Source: Firmicutes bacterium ADurb.Bin193
Lineage (GTDB): Bacteria; Bacillota; Clostridia; Monoglobales; Firm-18
Reading direction: 5' to 3'
DNA length: 54,656 bases
NCBI GenBank assembly: GCA_002070105.1
Contig: MWCQ01000016.1
Span: 1-54,656 of the forward strand
Both the position numbers and the translations under genes were made by a program. Shown here in pieces: positions 17,399-24,967 of this stretch (within the stretch, counting starts at the first letter, position 1; each line of letters starts with the position of its first letter). Below the pieces are notes generated by a model. The model ran no database searches and had not been told where the DNA came from. It saw nothing but the letters and a program-made list of their open reading frames with translations.

Positions 17399-17797
17399 TT
17401 ATTTATCAATTCCTTTTATTGCTTTTTCAATTTGTCGTTGTTTTTCGTTATAATCTTCAGAATTCCGGTTGCCTCCAAATGCGGCAACTTTTTTTCTTTT
17501 AGTTTTGTGGGGATTTTTTTCAATCAATTTCTCTATATAAAAAAAATGACTTAACACATCTTCGGATAACCCCAACAAATTCATAATATCTATCGTTTCA
17601 TTGTTTGAAAGAAAATATTTTGACAAACTCACGAAAACGGGAAATGTCATTCTTCTTTTTTTATTCTCGATAGCTGAATAAGTTGTTCGAGGTATTCCTA
17701 TGGCATCAGCAAGTTGAGCCTGAGTCACGGCAGCTTTAGCTCGAAGCATAGCTAAATTACTACTCATAATAATAATGTACTCATTATCGTTTAACAT
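17399..17797 (-). CDS. XRE-family repressor
   Basis: A 132-residue protein with a helix-turn-helix at about residues 12-65 (LRAKAAVTQAQLADAIGIPR then TTYSAIENKKR), followed by a helical region and a basic tail. GAGGTG lies seven bases before the ATG. It is the first gene of the operon; a perfect palindrome overlaps the -35 box of its own promoter, so autorepression is likely. With the adjacent ImmA-like protease it forms a pair like ImmR/ImmA of mobile elements. Confidence 0.92.
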   Translation of the reverse strand: MLNDNEYIIIMSSNLAMLRAKAAVTQAQLADAIGIPRTTYSAIENKKRRMTFPVFVSLSKYFLSNNETIDIMNLLGLSEDVLSHFFYIEKLIEKNPHKTKRKKVAAFGGNRNSEDYNEKQRQIEKAIKGIDK

Positions 17798-17870
17798 TTT
17801 TTACACCTCATTTTTATAATCCCAAATATGATTTCCTGAATGGTCTCTACATACAATCATATTATTATAT

Positions 17871-17899
17871 ATTGTATCACAATTACACTATTGTGTCAA
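17871..17899 (-). promoter_or_regulatory. sigma-A-type promoter of the Hxs operon
   Basis: On the minus strand TTGACA (17899-17894) and TACAAT (17876-17871) are separated by 17 bases, a near-consensus housekeeping promoter about 75 bases before the XRE start. I see no other strong promoter in the leftward 17.6 kb, where genes overlap or nearly touch. Confidence 0.8.
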
Positions 17900-17912
17900 G
17901 ATGACACAATAG
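17888..17912. promoter_or_regulatory. palindromic operator overlapping the -35 box
   Basis: A perfect inverted repeat with 11-base arms (CTATTGTGTCA / TGACACAATAG) and a three-base centre. It covers the -35 element of the leftward promoter, the classical place for repression by an XRE dimer. No second full copy was seen nearby. Confidence 0.8.
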
Positions 17913-18013
17913 TTTTTGCAGGTTTCCTATTAATATTTTCATGTTTTTTATAACTCGCAGAAATTTTGTCATTTTATTCATTATTCTATACAAATGTCAA
18001 GTTTCGACAGGAT

Positions 18014-18052
18014 TTTATAATTTAAAACACAACAAGTGTTTTAAATTATAAA
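18014..18052. repeat. perfect 17-bp inverted repeat between divergent operons
   Basis: Arms of 17 bases (TTTATAATTTAAAACAC and its complement) flank the loop AACAA and are followed by an A-run on the right and preceded by mixed sequence on the left. It lies between the two divergent promoters, so it is not a simple gene-end terminator. It could be an insulator, a replication or partition site, or a structural boundary of the mobile element. Confidence 0.6.
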
Positions 18053-18097
18053 CAAAAAAATTTATATAAAAACTATTAAAAAATTTAACTCCCGTCG

Positions 18098-18126
18098 TTG
18101 CAGTGTTAAAAAATATGTGGTAAAAT
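18098..18126 (+). promoter_or_regulatory. promoter of the PRTRC-like operon
   Basis: TTGCAG and TAAAAT separated by 17 bases. Transcription would start near 18132, giving a leader of about 210 bases before the first gene, containing direct repeats and two terminator-like hairpins. Confidence 0.6.
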
Positions 18127-18135
18127 GGGCATGTA

Positions 18136-18168
18136 AAAATGGTAAGCAGTTAAAATGGTAAGCAGTTA
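18136..18168 (+). repeat. tandem 16-bp direct repeat in leader
   Basis: AAAATGGTAAGCAGTT occurs twice with a 16-base period and is followed by a partial third copy (AAGCAGG). Such repeats near the start of an element's replication operon may be protein-binding iterons or parts of alternative RNA hairpins. Confidence 0.6.
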
Positions 18169-18228
18169 AGCAGGTTTAAGAAGTATTTGTCCGCGGGGAT
18201 AGGTGCGCTCTTTTACCTGCTTTTTTAT
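18168..18228 (+). terminator. terminator-like hairpin in leader (first)
   Basis: AAGCAGGT pairs with ACCTGCTT across a 39-base loop and is followed by a T-rich run. It would stop transcription about 95 bases after the predicted start, before any gene, which suggests attenuation or a small RNA. Confidence 0.5.
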
Positions 18229-18259
18229 TTTTACGGGAAATTAAATATTTAGGACAAAC

Positions 18260-18307
18260 AAAACACACGGACTTAAGTCTTTAGGGGCTTTCGGCGTGTG
18301 TTTTTTT
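18260..18307 (+). terminator. terminator-like hairpin in leader (second)
   Basis: AACACACG pairs with CGTGTGTT followed by seven T's, 38 bases before the first start codon of the operon. As a second terminator in the same leader it supports control by read-through. Confidence 0.55.
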
Positions 18308-18344
18308 GTAAATATAAAAAATTCTATAAGGAGGACTAAACAAA

Positions 18345-18788
18345 ATGACGGATTTCAAATTAACGGTGAGGCAACAACAGTTTGCGTCGAAGCATCATAA
18401 GGTTCTGGAGGATTTTCTTAAATCCAGAAGACTTTCTCGTGACGATTTTTATGATGTGGTGGTGTTTCAGTTTTTAAGAGCAGTGAAAGAGTATGATGAG
18501 CGTGAGGATTTGAAGCAGTATTCGTTCAATTCAATCGCAAAAAAACGTATGTATTCAGCACTCGGACACTATTTTACAGAGCAGAGACGCAAAAAAGAAA
18601 ACATGGTGGTTTTAAGTCTTGATTATCCCTTAGCTTACGAATCCGGCTTAACCTTCGGCGACATCATTGCCGACGAAAGGACTAATGTTTGCGAGGAAGT
18701 ATGCGAAAAACTCAGCCGATTACCCCGTAAAAATCGGCTTTTATATATATCACAAACCGATTTGCAGCCGGCAGAGCTTGCAGCTTAG
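18345..18788 (+). CDS. small sigma-factor-like protein
   Basis: A 147-residue protein whose middle (about residues 25-85) resembles sigma-70 region 2: an acidic helix followed by FNSIAKKRMYSALGHYF. A recognisable region 4 is missing; the last 60 residues are short and divergent. AAGGAGG precedes the ATG. Short sigma-like proteins are common as first genes of clostridial conjugative elements. It may direct transcription of the element or act with another sigma subunit; this is inference. Confidence 0.7.
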   Translation: MTDFKLTVRQQQFASKHHKVLEDFLKSRRLSRDDFYDVVVFQFLRAVKEYDEREDLKQYSFNSIAKKRMYSALGHYFTEQRRKKENMVVLSLDYPLAYESGLTFGDIIADERTNVCEEVCEKLSRLPRKNRLLYISQTDLQPAELAA

Positions 18789-18864
18789 GAGGTGATGCAG
18801 AGTTCAGGGATAATAAATGTGAAAACACAAATCGGAAAACAAAAAATTTACAGGAGGAAAGACT

Positions 18865-20262
18865 ATGTTTGAAAGCGATAACAAGGATGGATTATTTACC
18901 GGGAGCGGTGAACTGGATTTGGGCAGTGATTTAGGCGGAGATTTTGCTGATTTTTCAGCATTTGCTGACGACGAATTTAACGAGAAATCGCCGATTGATA
19001 CGAATGTCGGCGATACCCAGGCGACGGAAGCTTCTTCTGATAGTAATCAGCCGCAAGAAGCAGAAAAGCTGCATCCTGCAGAGGCAGAGCCGGAAACTGC
19101 AGCCGTTATTGATACATCCAAAACAGAATTGGAGGAACCAGAAAATGAGACAAACATCAGCACACCGCAAAATGCCGCAGAACAAAATGCAGACGAAAAA
19201 GTTAGCATCAAAGAGTCGGAAGCCGTACTTAATCCTTTCGAGACGGCAATCGCCAAGGCAGAAGAAAAACAGGCAGATACTGCAAAAAGTAGCCTGAGCG
19301 ACAAGCTCCCTGTGTTTTCCTATGCCGGAGCGACTGAGGATATTGTGGATACATCAAAAACCTTTGATGCTCTGCGCATTGAAAAAGCGGAGGATTTCCC
19401 GGAGCTTGATGATGCTACAGTTGTAACATGGAAAATGGTGTACGGCACAATTACGAAGAACATACCTACGCCAAAGAAAACCTCTGTTGCAAGCTTAAAA
19501 AAGCAGATTGAGGACTCAAAGGAATTTCTGGATTCACTCAAAAAAGCAAAGGGTGAAATCAAATGTCAGGTAACGCCTTCCGTGACTGCTAAGAAGAAAG
19601 GAATTATGTCGCCATACAAGGGCGTATTTGGTTCTGTTGACGATGCGGTAGCAAGCGGCAAGGTAATAGCATTTGTTCCCTCGGATAACGGAAGGGTGTA
19701 CGAGGTTCGTTCAAACAGGATCGGAACCTTTATTGCCGAAGCTGATAATGTTTCTATATTAAAAAAGGTAAGAGCCGGGTTTGTCCCGGCTCTGCCGAAA
19801 ATTCCTTACAGCATACTTGCGGAGATCATCACTTTTTTCAAGGCATATGTAACCACAGCCGAAGAGTTGGAGGCAATGGCATATATCTATTGGTCTTTTG
19901 CGGATGAAAAGTATTATGTTCATGTGCCCAAACAGCAGGTTTCCAAGGCAAGCATAGATGCAATGCTTCCGGAAATGGATGAGGATAAGTTTCTGCTTGT
20001 TATGGAAATTCATTCTCACAACACAATGAGAGCTGTATTTTCGCCTACTGATGATATGGATGAACGAGCCACAAGACTTTATACGGTTGTCGGCAGGCTT
20101 GACAAGCTGTTCCCTGACATAGTAACAAGAATATCTGTCGGTGGAAAATATGTCGAAATAAATCCGACAAGCATTTTTGATGGCATTGATAATCCATATC
20201 CGGAAAACTGGAGAGAAGCAGTTGAAGAATGCACGCCAAATGCAAAGGAGGCGTCACTATGA
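18865..20262 (+). CDS. JAB/JAMM domain protein (PRTRC system protein A-like)
   Basis: A 465-residue protein. Residues 1-150 are acidic and low complexity (many Glu, Ala and Thr). The C-terminal 250 residues hold a JAB/MPN metalloprotease domain with an intact JAMM signature: H383, H385, S393 and D396 (HSHNTMRAVFSPTDD). JAMM proteases remove ubiquitin-like modifiers. In the predicted bacterial PRTRC systems a JAB protein is encoded with an E1-like ThiF protein and an E2-like protein, as found here. The end overlaps the ThiF start (ATGA), so the two are co-translated. Role on the element: unknown, probably linked to plasmid-like replication or repair. Confidence 0.85.
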   Translation: MFESDNKDGLFTGSGELDLGSDLGGDFADFSAFADDEFNEKSPIDTNVGDTQATEASSDSNQPQEAEKLHPAEAEPETAAVIDTSKTELEEPENETNISTPQNAAEQNADEKVSIKESEAVLNPFETAIAKAEEKQADTAKSSLSDKLPVFSYAGATEDIVDTSKTFDALRIEKAEDFPELDDATVVTWKMVYGTITKNIPTPKKTSVASLKKQIEDSKEFLDSLKKAKGEIKCQVTPSVTAKKKGIMSPYKGVFGSVDDAVASGKVIAFVPSDNGRVYEVRSNRIGTFIAEADNVSILKKVRAGFVPALPKIPYSILAEIITFFKAYVTTAEELEAMAYIYWSFADEKYYVHVPKQQVSKASIDAMLPEMDEDKFLLVMEIHSHNTMRAVFSPTDDMDERATRLYTVVGRLDKLFPDIVTRISVGGKYVEINPTSIFDGIDNPYPENWREAVEECTPNAKEASL

Positions 20263-20978
20263 AGCTTGCAAAAGACAGACCGGTAAAGATTGTTATAATC
20301 GGTGCGGGAGGTACAGGAGGATATGTTATTCCGCATTTGTATCGTATCGCCTTTGCCTCAGAGAGAAAATGCAGGATAATTATTGCCGACGGCGATATTG
20401 TGGAAAAGAAAAACCTTATACGGCAAAATTTTGCGGACTGTGATATCGGTGAAAACAAAGCAGAAGTTATGGCGGAAAGGTATTCCGAGGTGTTCGGCAT
20501 TGAAACAGAGTATATTCCTGATTTTATCGAAAGTGAGGAACAGCTTTGTAATCTGTTTGATTTAAGAAGTAGTTACTCAGAGCCAAAACCAATAGGAATA
20601 TTAATCGGTGCTGTGGACAATAACCGTTCAAGAGTTATGTGTCATAATGTTTTTAACAGACTTAATGACCTGATTTATATTGACGCGGGTAACGGTGAAT
20701 ACACGGGACAAATTGTTTGCGGAGTAAAGCAAGGTGGAAGAGTTTTTAGCAGACCTGTGGCAAGGCTTTATCCTGATATTTTAATAGATACCGAAAAATT
20801 TCCCTCTGAGCTTTCATGCGCAGAACGCAGTATATCCGCACCGCAGTCGATTGCGGCAAATCTTTTTGCTTCAACCGCTGTGGCGACAATGCTTTATTAT
20901 CTGCTTATTGAGGGCAATCTGGAAAAAAGCAAGCTGACATTTTCTTCAAGGAAACTTTTGATGAAAGCCGCAGCGTGA
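20259..20978 (+). CDS. ThiF/E1-like adenylyltransferase (PRTRC ThiF family)
   Basis: A 239-residue Rossmann-fold protein with the nucleotide-binding GAGGTGG at about 15-21, an acidic D in IADGDIVEKKN and the RQNF segment typical of ThiF/MoeB/E1 proteins. E1-like enzymes adenylate the C-terminus of a ubiquitin-like partner. No CxxC zinc pair is visible. I chose the ATG at 20259, just after AAAGGAGG; a longer reading begins inside the JAB gene. Confidence 0.88.
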   Translation: MKLAKDRPVKIVIIGAGGTGGYVIPHLYRIAFASERKCRIIIADGDIVEKKNLIRQNFADCDIGENKAEVMAERYSEVFGIETEYIPDFIESEEQLCNLFDLRSSYSEPKPIGILIGAVDNNRSRVMCHNVFNRLNDLIYIDAGNGEYTGQIVCGVKQGGRVFSRPVARLYPDILIDTEKFPSELSCAERSISAPQSIAANLFASTAVATMLYYLLIEGNLEKSKLTFSSRKLLMKAAA

Positions 20979-20991
20979 AAGGAGTTATCGG

Positions 20992-21177
20992 ATGAAAAAC
21001 GATTTTGTATTTACTCAAACCAAGGAGGTAATTATGACAATGGACAAAACAGTCACGATTACTACGGAAAAGCTGGAAACAGTGGATGCGTTGGGACGCA
21101 AAACGCTTTGCGATTACAGGCAGTCCGAAAACTTTAATTTTCATAATAATGATTTTAATGTGGGGAGGGCTGCGTGA
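20992..21177 (+). CDS. small protein in the PRTRC-like operon
   Basis: A 61-residue protein. Two in-frame starts have good ribosome sites: ATG 20992 behind AAAGGAG and ATG 21034 behind AAGGAGGT (47 residues). The shorter form starts MTMDKTVTITTEKLETVD, beta-strand-like. It occupies the place where PRTRC systems often encode a small ubiquitin-like protein, but I see no diglycine end or convincing beta-grasp pattern, so this role is not claimed. Its stop overlaps the next start. Confidence 0.6.
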   Translation: MKNDFVFTQTKEVIMTMDKTVTITTEKLETVDALGRKTLCDYRQSENFNFHNNDFNVGRAA

Positions 21178-22541
21178 TGGAAGAAAGATACTACGTCCTT
21201 GAAAAATTCGGTGAGCTTGAAAGGAGCCTCATAGGTATTCTTGAGGCAATGCCGATAAAAAGACGCGCCATTGATATTTACAGGCAGAAAAACAATATAC
21301 AGAGAGCAAAGGACATATATTCGGAACTGGATGTATTAAAGGGCAAGCTGCTTGATGCAGTGAGAACACTGCGGCTTTTGTTTTTGGAGTGTGACATGCA
21401 GGAAAACGCAGACTTTTCAGGAAAACTGTACGGCGCTGTGAAACAGTTCAATCTGATGACCGAGGACTACACGAAACTGCTTGGTGCTGTGGAAATGCTT
21501 AAAAAGAGTATTCCGCAAAACGAAACGGTTAATGCAAGTGTAATCGGACATTTGATGAACAATGTGAAAATGGGTTATTATCCCACGGATACGGCACATG
21601 TTAAGCTGATAAAAAATGCGCTTAAATTTCCGGAATGCAGCGTTAATATTCTCGATTCCTGCTGCGGCTGCGGTTTAGCACTTGAAACGCTTGCAATGAA
21701 TGAAAATGCCGTAACCTTTGGTATGGAAATTGATGAAGCACGCGGAAGGGAGGCTGAAGGCAGACTCGACCGTGTAGGCTTTGGAAGCTTCTTTCATTCG
21801 AGGGTAAGTCACGAGGCGTTCCACGCACTGTTTTTAAATCCGCCGTATTTGTCTGTTATGGGTGAAGGCGGTACAAAAGCAAGGAGTGAAAAACGCTTTT
21901 TAGTTGAGAGCCTGCACCATCTTATGCCGGGCGGAGTATTGATGTATATCATTCCGTACTACCGTCTGACATACGATATTTGCAGAGTTTTGTGCGATAA
22001 TTTTGAAAATATTTCTGTTTATCGTTTTTTGGATAATGAGTTTTCAAAATTCAAGCAAATTATTGTGTTCGGCGTAAAAAAGGGAAAGGGCGATGGCAGT
22101 GACAAAGCGGAGCTGCTTTCACAGTATGCTATGCTGCCGGAGAAAATACCGGTGCTTGATACGGTGAACGCAGAAAAATACTCTCTGCCTGATATTCCTA
22201 AAACAGTTGAACTGTTCAAGGGTGCCGTGTTTAACTTAGGTGAGCTTCAAAGACAGCTTGCTAAATCCAAATCCATAGGCATGCTTTTTGAGAAAAGCCG
22301 GATTGATGCCATAGAAAAACGTCCTCTTCTTCCGCTCAATGTAGGTCAGGTGGGCTTGATAGGCGGAAGCGGTCTTATAAACGGCTATGTGGATTGCGAT
22401 AATCCGCACGTTATCAAGGGGCGTGTAATCAAGGAGGTAAAACGGCGTGAAAACGAAGATGAAGGAACCCTTACGGAAACGAGAGTGAACAGGATGCTGT
22501 TTAATATCTTAACGCCGGAGGGAATGAAAAAGTTAGCGTGA
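21174..22541 (+). CDS. DNA N6-adenine methylase-like protein (DUF6094-type)
   Basis: A 455-residue protein. Residues 1-110 are helical; from about 135 there is a class I methyltransferase core with a DSCCGCGLALETLA SAM-binding segment, an acidic EIDEARG strand end and the catalytic-type NPPY motif (LFLNPPYLSV near 222). No target-recognition domain is obvious. Such proteins are frequent on clostridial plasmids and integrative elements, often next to Rad52 or PRTRC genes. It may methylate element DNA. A restriction enzyme is not encoded nearby. Confidence 0.78.
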   Translation: MMEERYYVLEKFGELERSLIGILEAMPIKRRAIDIYRQKNNIQRAKDIYSELDVLKGKLLDAVRTLRLLFLECDMQENADFSGKLYGAVKQFNLMTEDYTKLLGAVEMLKKSIPQNETVNASVIGHLMNNVKMGYYPTDTAHVKLIKNALKFPECSVNILDSCCGCGLALETLAMNENAVTFGMEIDEARGREAEGRLDRVGFGSFFHSRVSHEAFHALFLNPPYLSVMGEGGTKARSEKRFLVESLHHLMPGGVLMYIIPYYRLTYDICRVLCDNFENISVYRFLDNEFSKFKQIIVFGVKKGKGDGSDKAELLSQYAMLPEKIPVLDTVNAEKYSLPDIPKTVELFKGAVFNLGELQRQLAKSKSIGMLFEKSRIDAIEKRPLLPLNVGQVGLIGGSGLINGYVDCDNPHVIKGRVIKEVKRRENEDEGTLTETRVNRMLFNILTPEGMKKLA

Positions 22542-22550
22542 GGTGAAAAA

Positions 22551-22862
22551 ATGAGTGAATATTCAATAGATCTGAAGAAAATGTGCGCAGCACTGAAGCA
22601 GTGTGATGAAAGCAATGAAAAACCGCTTTGGGATACAGATGGAGAAGAATATTTATTTAAACATATCGTCCCGAAATGCGTTTTTAATCAGCCGCTCTTG
22701 ATATCCGACATTGATTTTTCAGCCTTTGACGAGGATGATATTGTCAATATTGTTGACAACAAAAGCAATCTGATTGATGGTGCGTTCCATGCGGTTAATA
22801 CTATTTTAGAAAGCTTCTCGGAAAGCAGTGCACTATCTCTTAAATCTAAAAGGTTTTTTTAG
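22551..22862 (+). CDS. small protein of unknown function
   Basis: A 103-residue acidic, Asp-rich protein starting nine bases after the methylase-like gene (GAGGTG before ATG) and ending ten bases before the next gene. No recognised domain, no membrane helix. Conserved operon position is the only clue. Confidence 0.7.
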   Translation: MSEYSIDLKKMCAALKQCDESNEKPLWDTDGEEYLFKHIVPKCVFNQPLLISDIDFSAFDEDDIVNIVDNKSNLIDGAFHAVNTILESFSESSALSLKSKRFF

Positions 22863-22871
22863 GAGGACAAA

Positions 22872-23480
22872 ATGAGAACAAATATTGTGGAGGAGTATAA
22901 TCAGTTCCTTGTCCTTATTTGTATGTTCAAGGTGTTTCATGATGCCGGAATCACATGCTTTGAGACACCATATTATTGCAACGATAGGATAAATGAGTTT
23001 GATTACTACTACGAATTTGTAATGGAAGCTATCCAGTCAGCAGCGCCAATTGTAATTAACAGCGAAAATTTATACAGAAAGCACGGCTATCGGGATATGG
23101 ATGATGAGGTCAACATATGGGCATACAGCAGCAAAGAGATGCAGAAATATTATTGGCTTGCAAGAAAATTATACAGGCTGGAGGGCTGCATACAAAAGGA
23201 AAATCCGTATATAAGAGAAATTGAATCCAAGATGGATAATATACGTGGATTTGAATCCTACAGCTTTGATTATTTTATCGGAAACAAACGTAAAGGAGCA
23301 CAGCTTGAAATTTTGTGGGGATATGATTTTAATTGTGATGTGGCTTTGTGTCTTTGGATTGTGCGTGTTATGAAGCTTTTAAAAGATGAATTGCCACGGT
23401 TACAGGAAAAATATCGTATTGCCAGACGGATGAAACGTGCGAAAAAGAAAGGAGTATTAAACAGTGAGGGGAAAAGATGA
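22872..23480 (+). CDS. protein of unknown function
   Basis: A 202-residue Tyr-rich soluble protein, preceded by AGGAGG. It ends in a strongly basic stretch (RRMKRAKKKG) that could touch nucleic acid. In PRTRC-like operons a protein lies at this position upstream of the E2-like gene, but I do not recognise the family. It overlaps the next gene by 17 bases. Confidence 0.7.
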   Translation: MRTNIVEEYNQFLVLICMFKVFHDAGITCFETPYYCNDRINEFDYYYEFVMEAIQSAAPIVINSENLYRKHGYRDMDDEVNIWAYSSKEMQKYYWLARKLYRLEGCIQKENPYIREIESKMDNIRGFESYSFDYFIGNKRKGAQLEILWGYDFNCDVALCLWIVRVMKLLKDELPRLQEKYRIARRMKRAKKKGVLNSEGKR

Positions 23481-24117
23481 ACTTGTAATTCATGTGTCGG
23501 CTAATGGCGAAATCAGGGTTGAGGACTGCGAAGACGGTATTGTGTCTTTTAAAAAGGTTTCTCCGTCAGTATTTATGGATTGCATTAAAGAATCAATAAG
23601 AACGGAGCTTATATCAAGCGGTATGCTTCCGCATGGCTGTTTTTCCTTTGCATCAGGGAGCGGTGGCAAAAAATATGTTTGTGTCGAGTTCGGGTGTGAC
23701 AGATGTGATTTCACTTATGAAAACACTGTATATCCGAATTTCCCGCTGCCAAGGCTTGTTTTCGGATTTGGCATTACAGATACCCGTATCACAAATGTTA
23801 ATCTCGGTGTTACACAGCGTGGAATGCTCACACCGAAAAGCAAAATGTATGTATATCCGTTTTCTAATGTATCGGGTTTCAGCTTATGCCTTGGGACGAA
23901 CAGGTTGCCGGAAATCAATTCACTGCATCAGCTCAGCGGCGTTATGCATTACATTATATCAATGCCGAATAATAACGACCGTTACAATGTAAGAGGGACA
24001 AAGCTTGAGTTGGAGTACAGACACCTGCTTGAAACACTGAAGGATAAGGAGCCGGAGTATTATTATACGGACGTGCTCTGTGAAAGCGGGAAAACATTGC
24101 AAAATTTTATAAGATAG
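23464..24117 (+). CDS. E2-like protein (PRTRC system protein B-like, Prok-E2_D)
   Basis: A 217-residue protein starting at GTG behind AAGGAG. Around residues 127-155 it shows the YPFSNV ... LCLGTNRLP pattern of PRTRC protein B, predicted to be a ubiquitin-conjugating E2-fold family; C142 is the most likely position of an active-site-like cysteine, which I infer. With the JAB and ThiF genes it completes an E1/E2/JAMM set. The assignment to PRTRC B is from wording and context, not from an alignment. Confidence 0.68.
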   Translation: MRGKDELVIHVSANGEIRVEDCEDGIVSFKKVSPSVFMDCIKESIRTELISSGMLPHGCFSFASGSGGKKYVCVEFGCDRCDFTYENTVYPNFPLPRLVFGFGITDTRITNVNLGVTQRGMLTPKSKMYVYPFSNVSGFSLCLGTNRLPEINSLHQLSGVMHYIISMPNNNDRYNVRGTKLELEYRHLLETLKDKEPEYYYTDVLCESGKTLQNFIR

Positions 24118-24135
24118 TATAAGGAGGAAAGCATT

Positions 24136-24948
24136 ATGAGGGAAAACAAGTATTTCGAAGCGTTCGGAAAACCGTTTCCGGTATCTGATGTGTCGTGGCG
24201 ACTGCAGTATGTTGACAAAACGAAAATGGAAGGGTTTGCAGTACCGTATTTGGACGCAAGGGCAATTTCCGACAGGCTTGATAATGTTGTCGGACAGTTC
24301 GGCTGGAAGGATAGCTATACTGCATGGCACAGCTTTGCAGATGATAATAAGCCGATAAATTCTCAGCTTTGTACCATCTACATTTACGATGAAGAATTAA
24401 AGGAATGGGTCGGGAAAAATGATGGCGCGGAGAACACGGATGTTGAACCGGTTAAGGGCGGACTATCTGACGCGTTTAAAAGAGCGGCGGTCAAGTGGAA
24501 TATAGGTCGGTATTTGTATGGCTTTGAGCCTGTATGGGTTAAGGCGGAGCAAAGAGGCAAAAATTATGTTATTGCCAAAGCCGAGCAGTCAAAACTTGAT
24601 AACGAATATATAAGCACTGTTGCAAGAATAACCGGTGAAAAGCTGTCTGGAAAACCACGGGAAACACCAACGGCAATACCGCCTGAGACACCTAAAAACA
24701 CCGCACCGACTTCCCAAAAAACAGACACACCTGTTTATGAGGTGAAGCAGGTCAAGGTGCAAAATGGTGCAAGCGGTGAGAGTAGTGCTCTTTTGCTGTC
24801 GCTCGGAGGAAAGGATTATAAGGCGTTTCTGCGAGGCAAGGACGAGCGCTTAAAAGCCGGCGCTAAGATTAAAAATCTTGAGGTGGAGAAAAAACAAAAT
24901 TCATACGGCACATATAACATGATTAACAATTATGAAATGGCCGCTTAA
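24136..24948 (+). CDS. Rad52/22-family single-strand annealing protein
   Basis: A 270-residue protein. The first 160 residues are a Rad52/Rad22-type annealing domain: RLQYVDKTKMEGFAVPYLDA, WKDSYTAW, then GGLSDAFKRAAVKWNIGRYLY. The rest is a Pro/Thr linker and a small C-terminal beta-rich region, perhaps an SSB-like contact site. Such proteins anneal single-stranded DNA for recombination and replication of phages and plasmids. AAGGAGG precedes the start. Confidence 0.88.
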   Translation: MRENKYFEAFGKPFPVSDVSWRLQYVDKTKMEGFAVPYLDARAISDRLDNVVGQFGWKDSYTAWHSFADDNKPINSQLCTIYIYDEELKEWVGKNDGAENTDVEPVKGGLSDAFKRAAVKWNIGRYLYGFEPVWVKAEQRGKNYVIAKAEQSKLDNEYISTVARITGEKLSGKPRETPTAIPPETPKNTAPTSQKTDTPVYEVKQVKVQNGASGESSALLLSLGGKDYKAFLRGKDERLKAGAKIKNLEVEKKQNSYGTYNMINNYEMAA

Positions 24949-24967
24949 ATGAAGGGAGTAAAAGCAA

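Noticed and set aside
18794-18871. 25-codon frame between the sigma-like and JAB genes
   Set aside because: AGGAGG lies too close to its ATG and it runs into the JAB ribosome site; no evidence beyond chance.
18944-19304. Overlapping frames inside the JAB gene on both strands
   Set aside because: They arise from the low-complexity Glu/Ala-rich coding sequence of the JAB protein, a common cause of false open frames.
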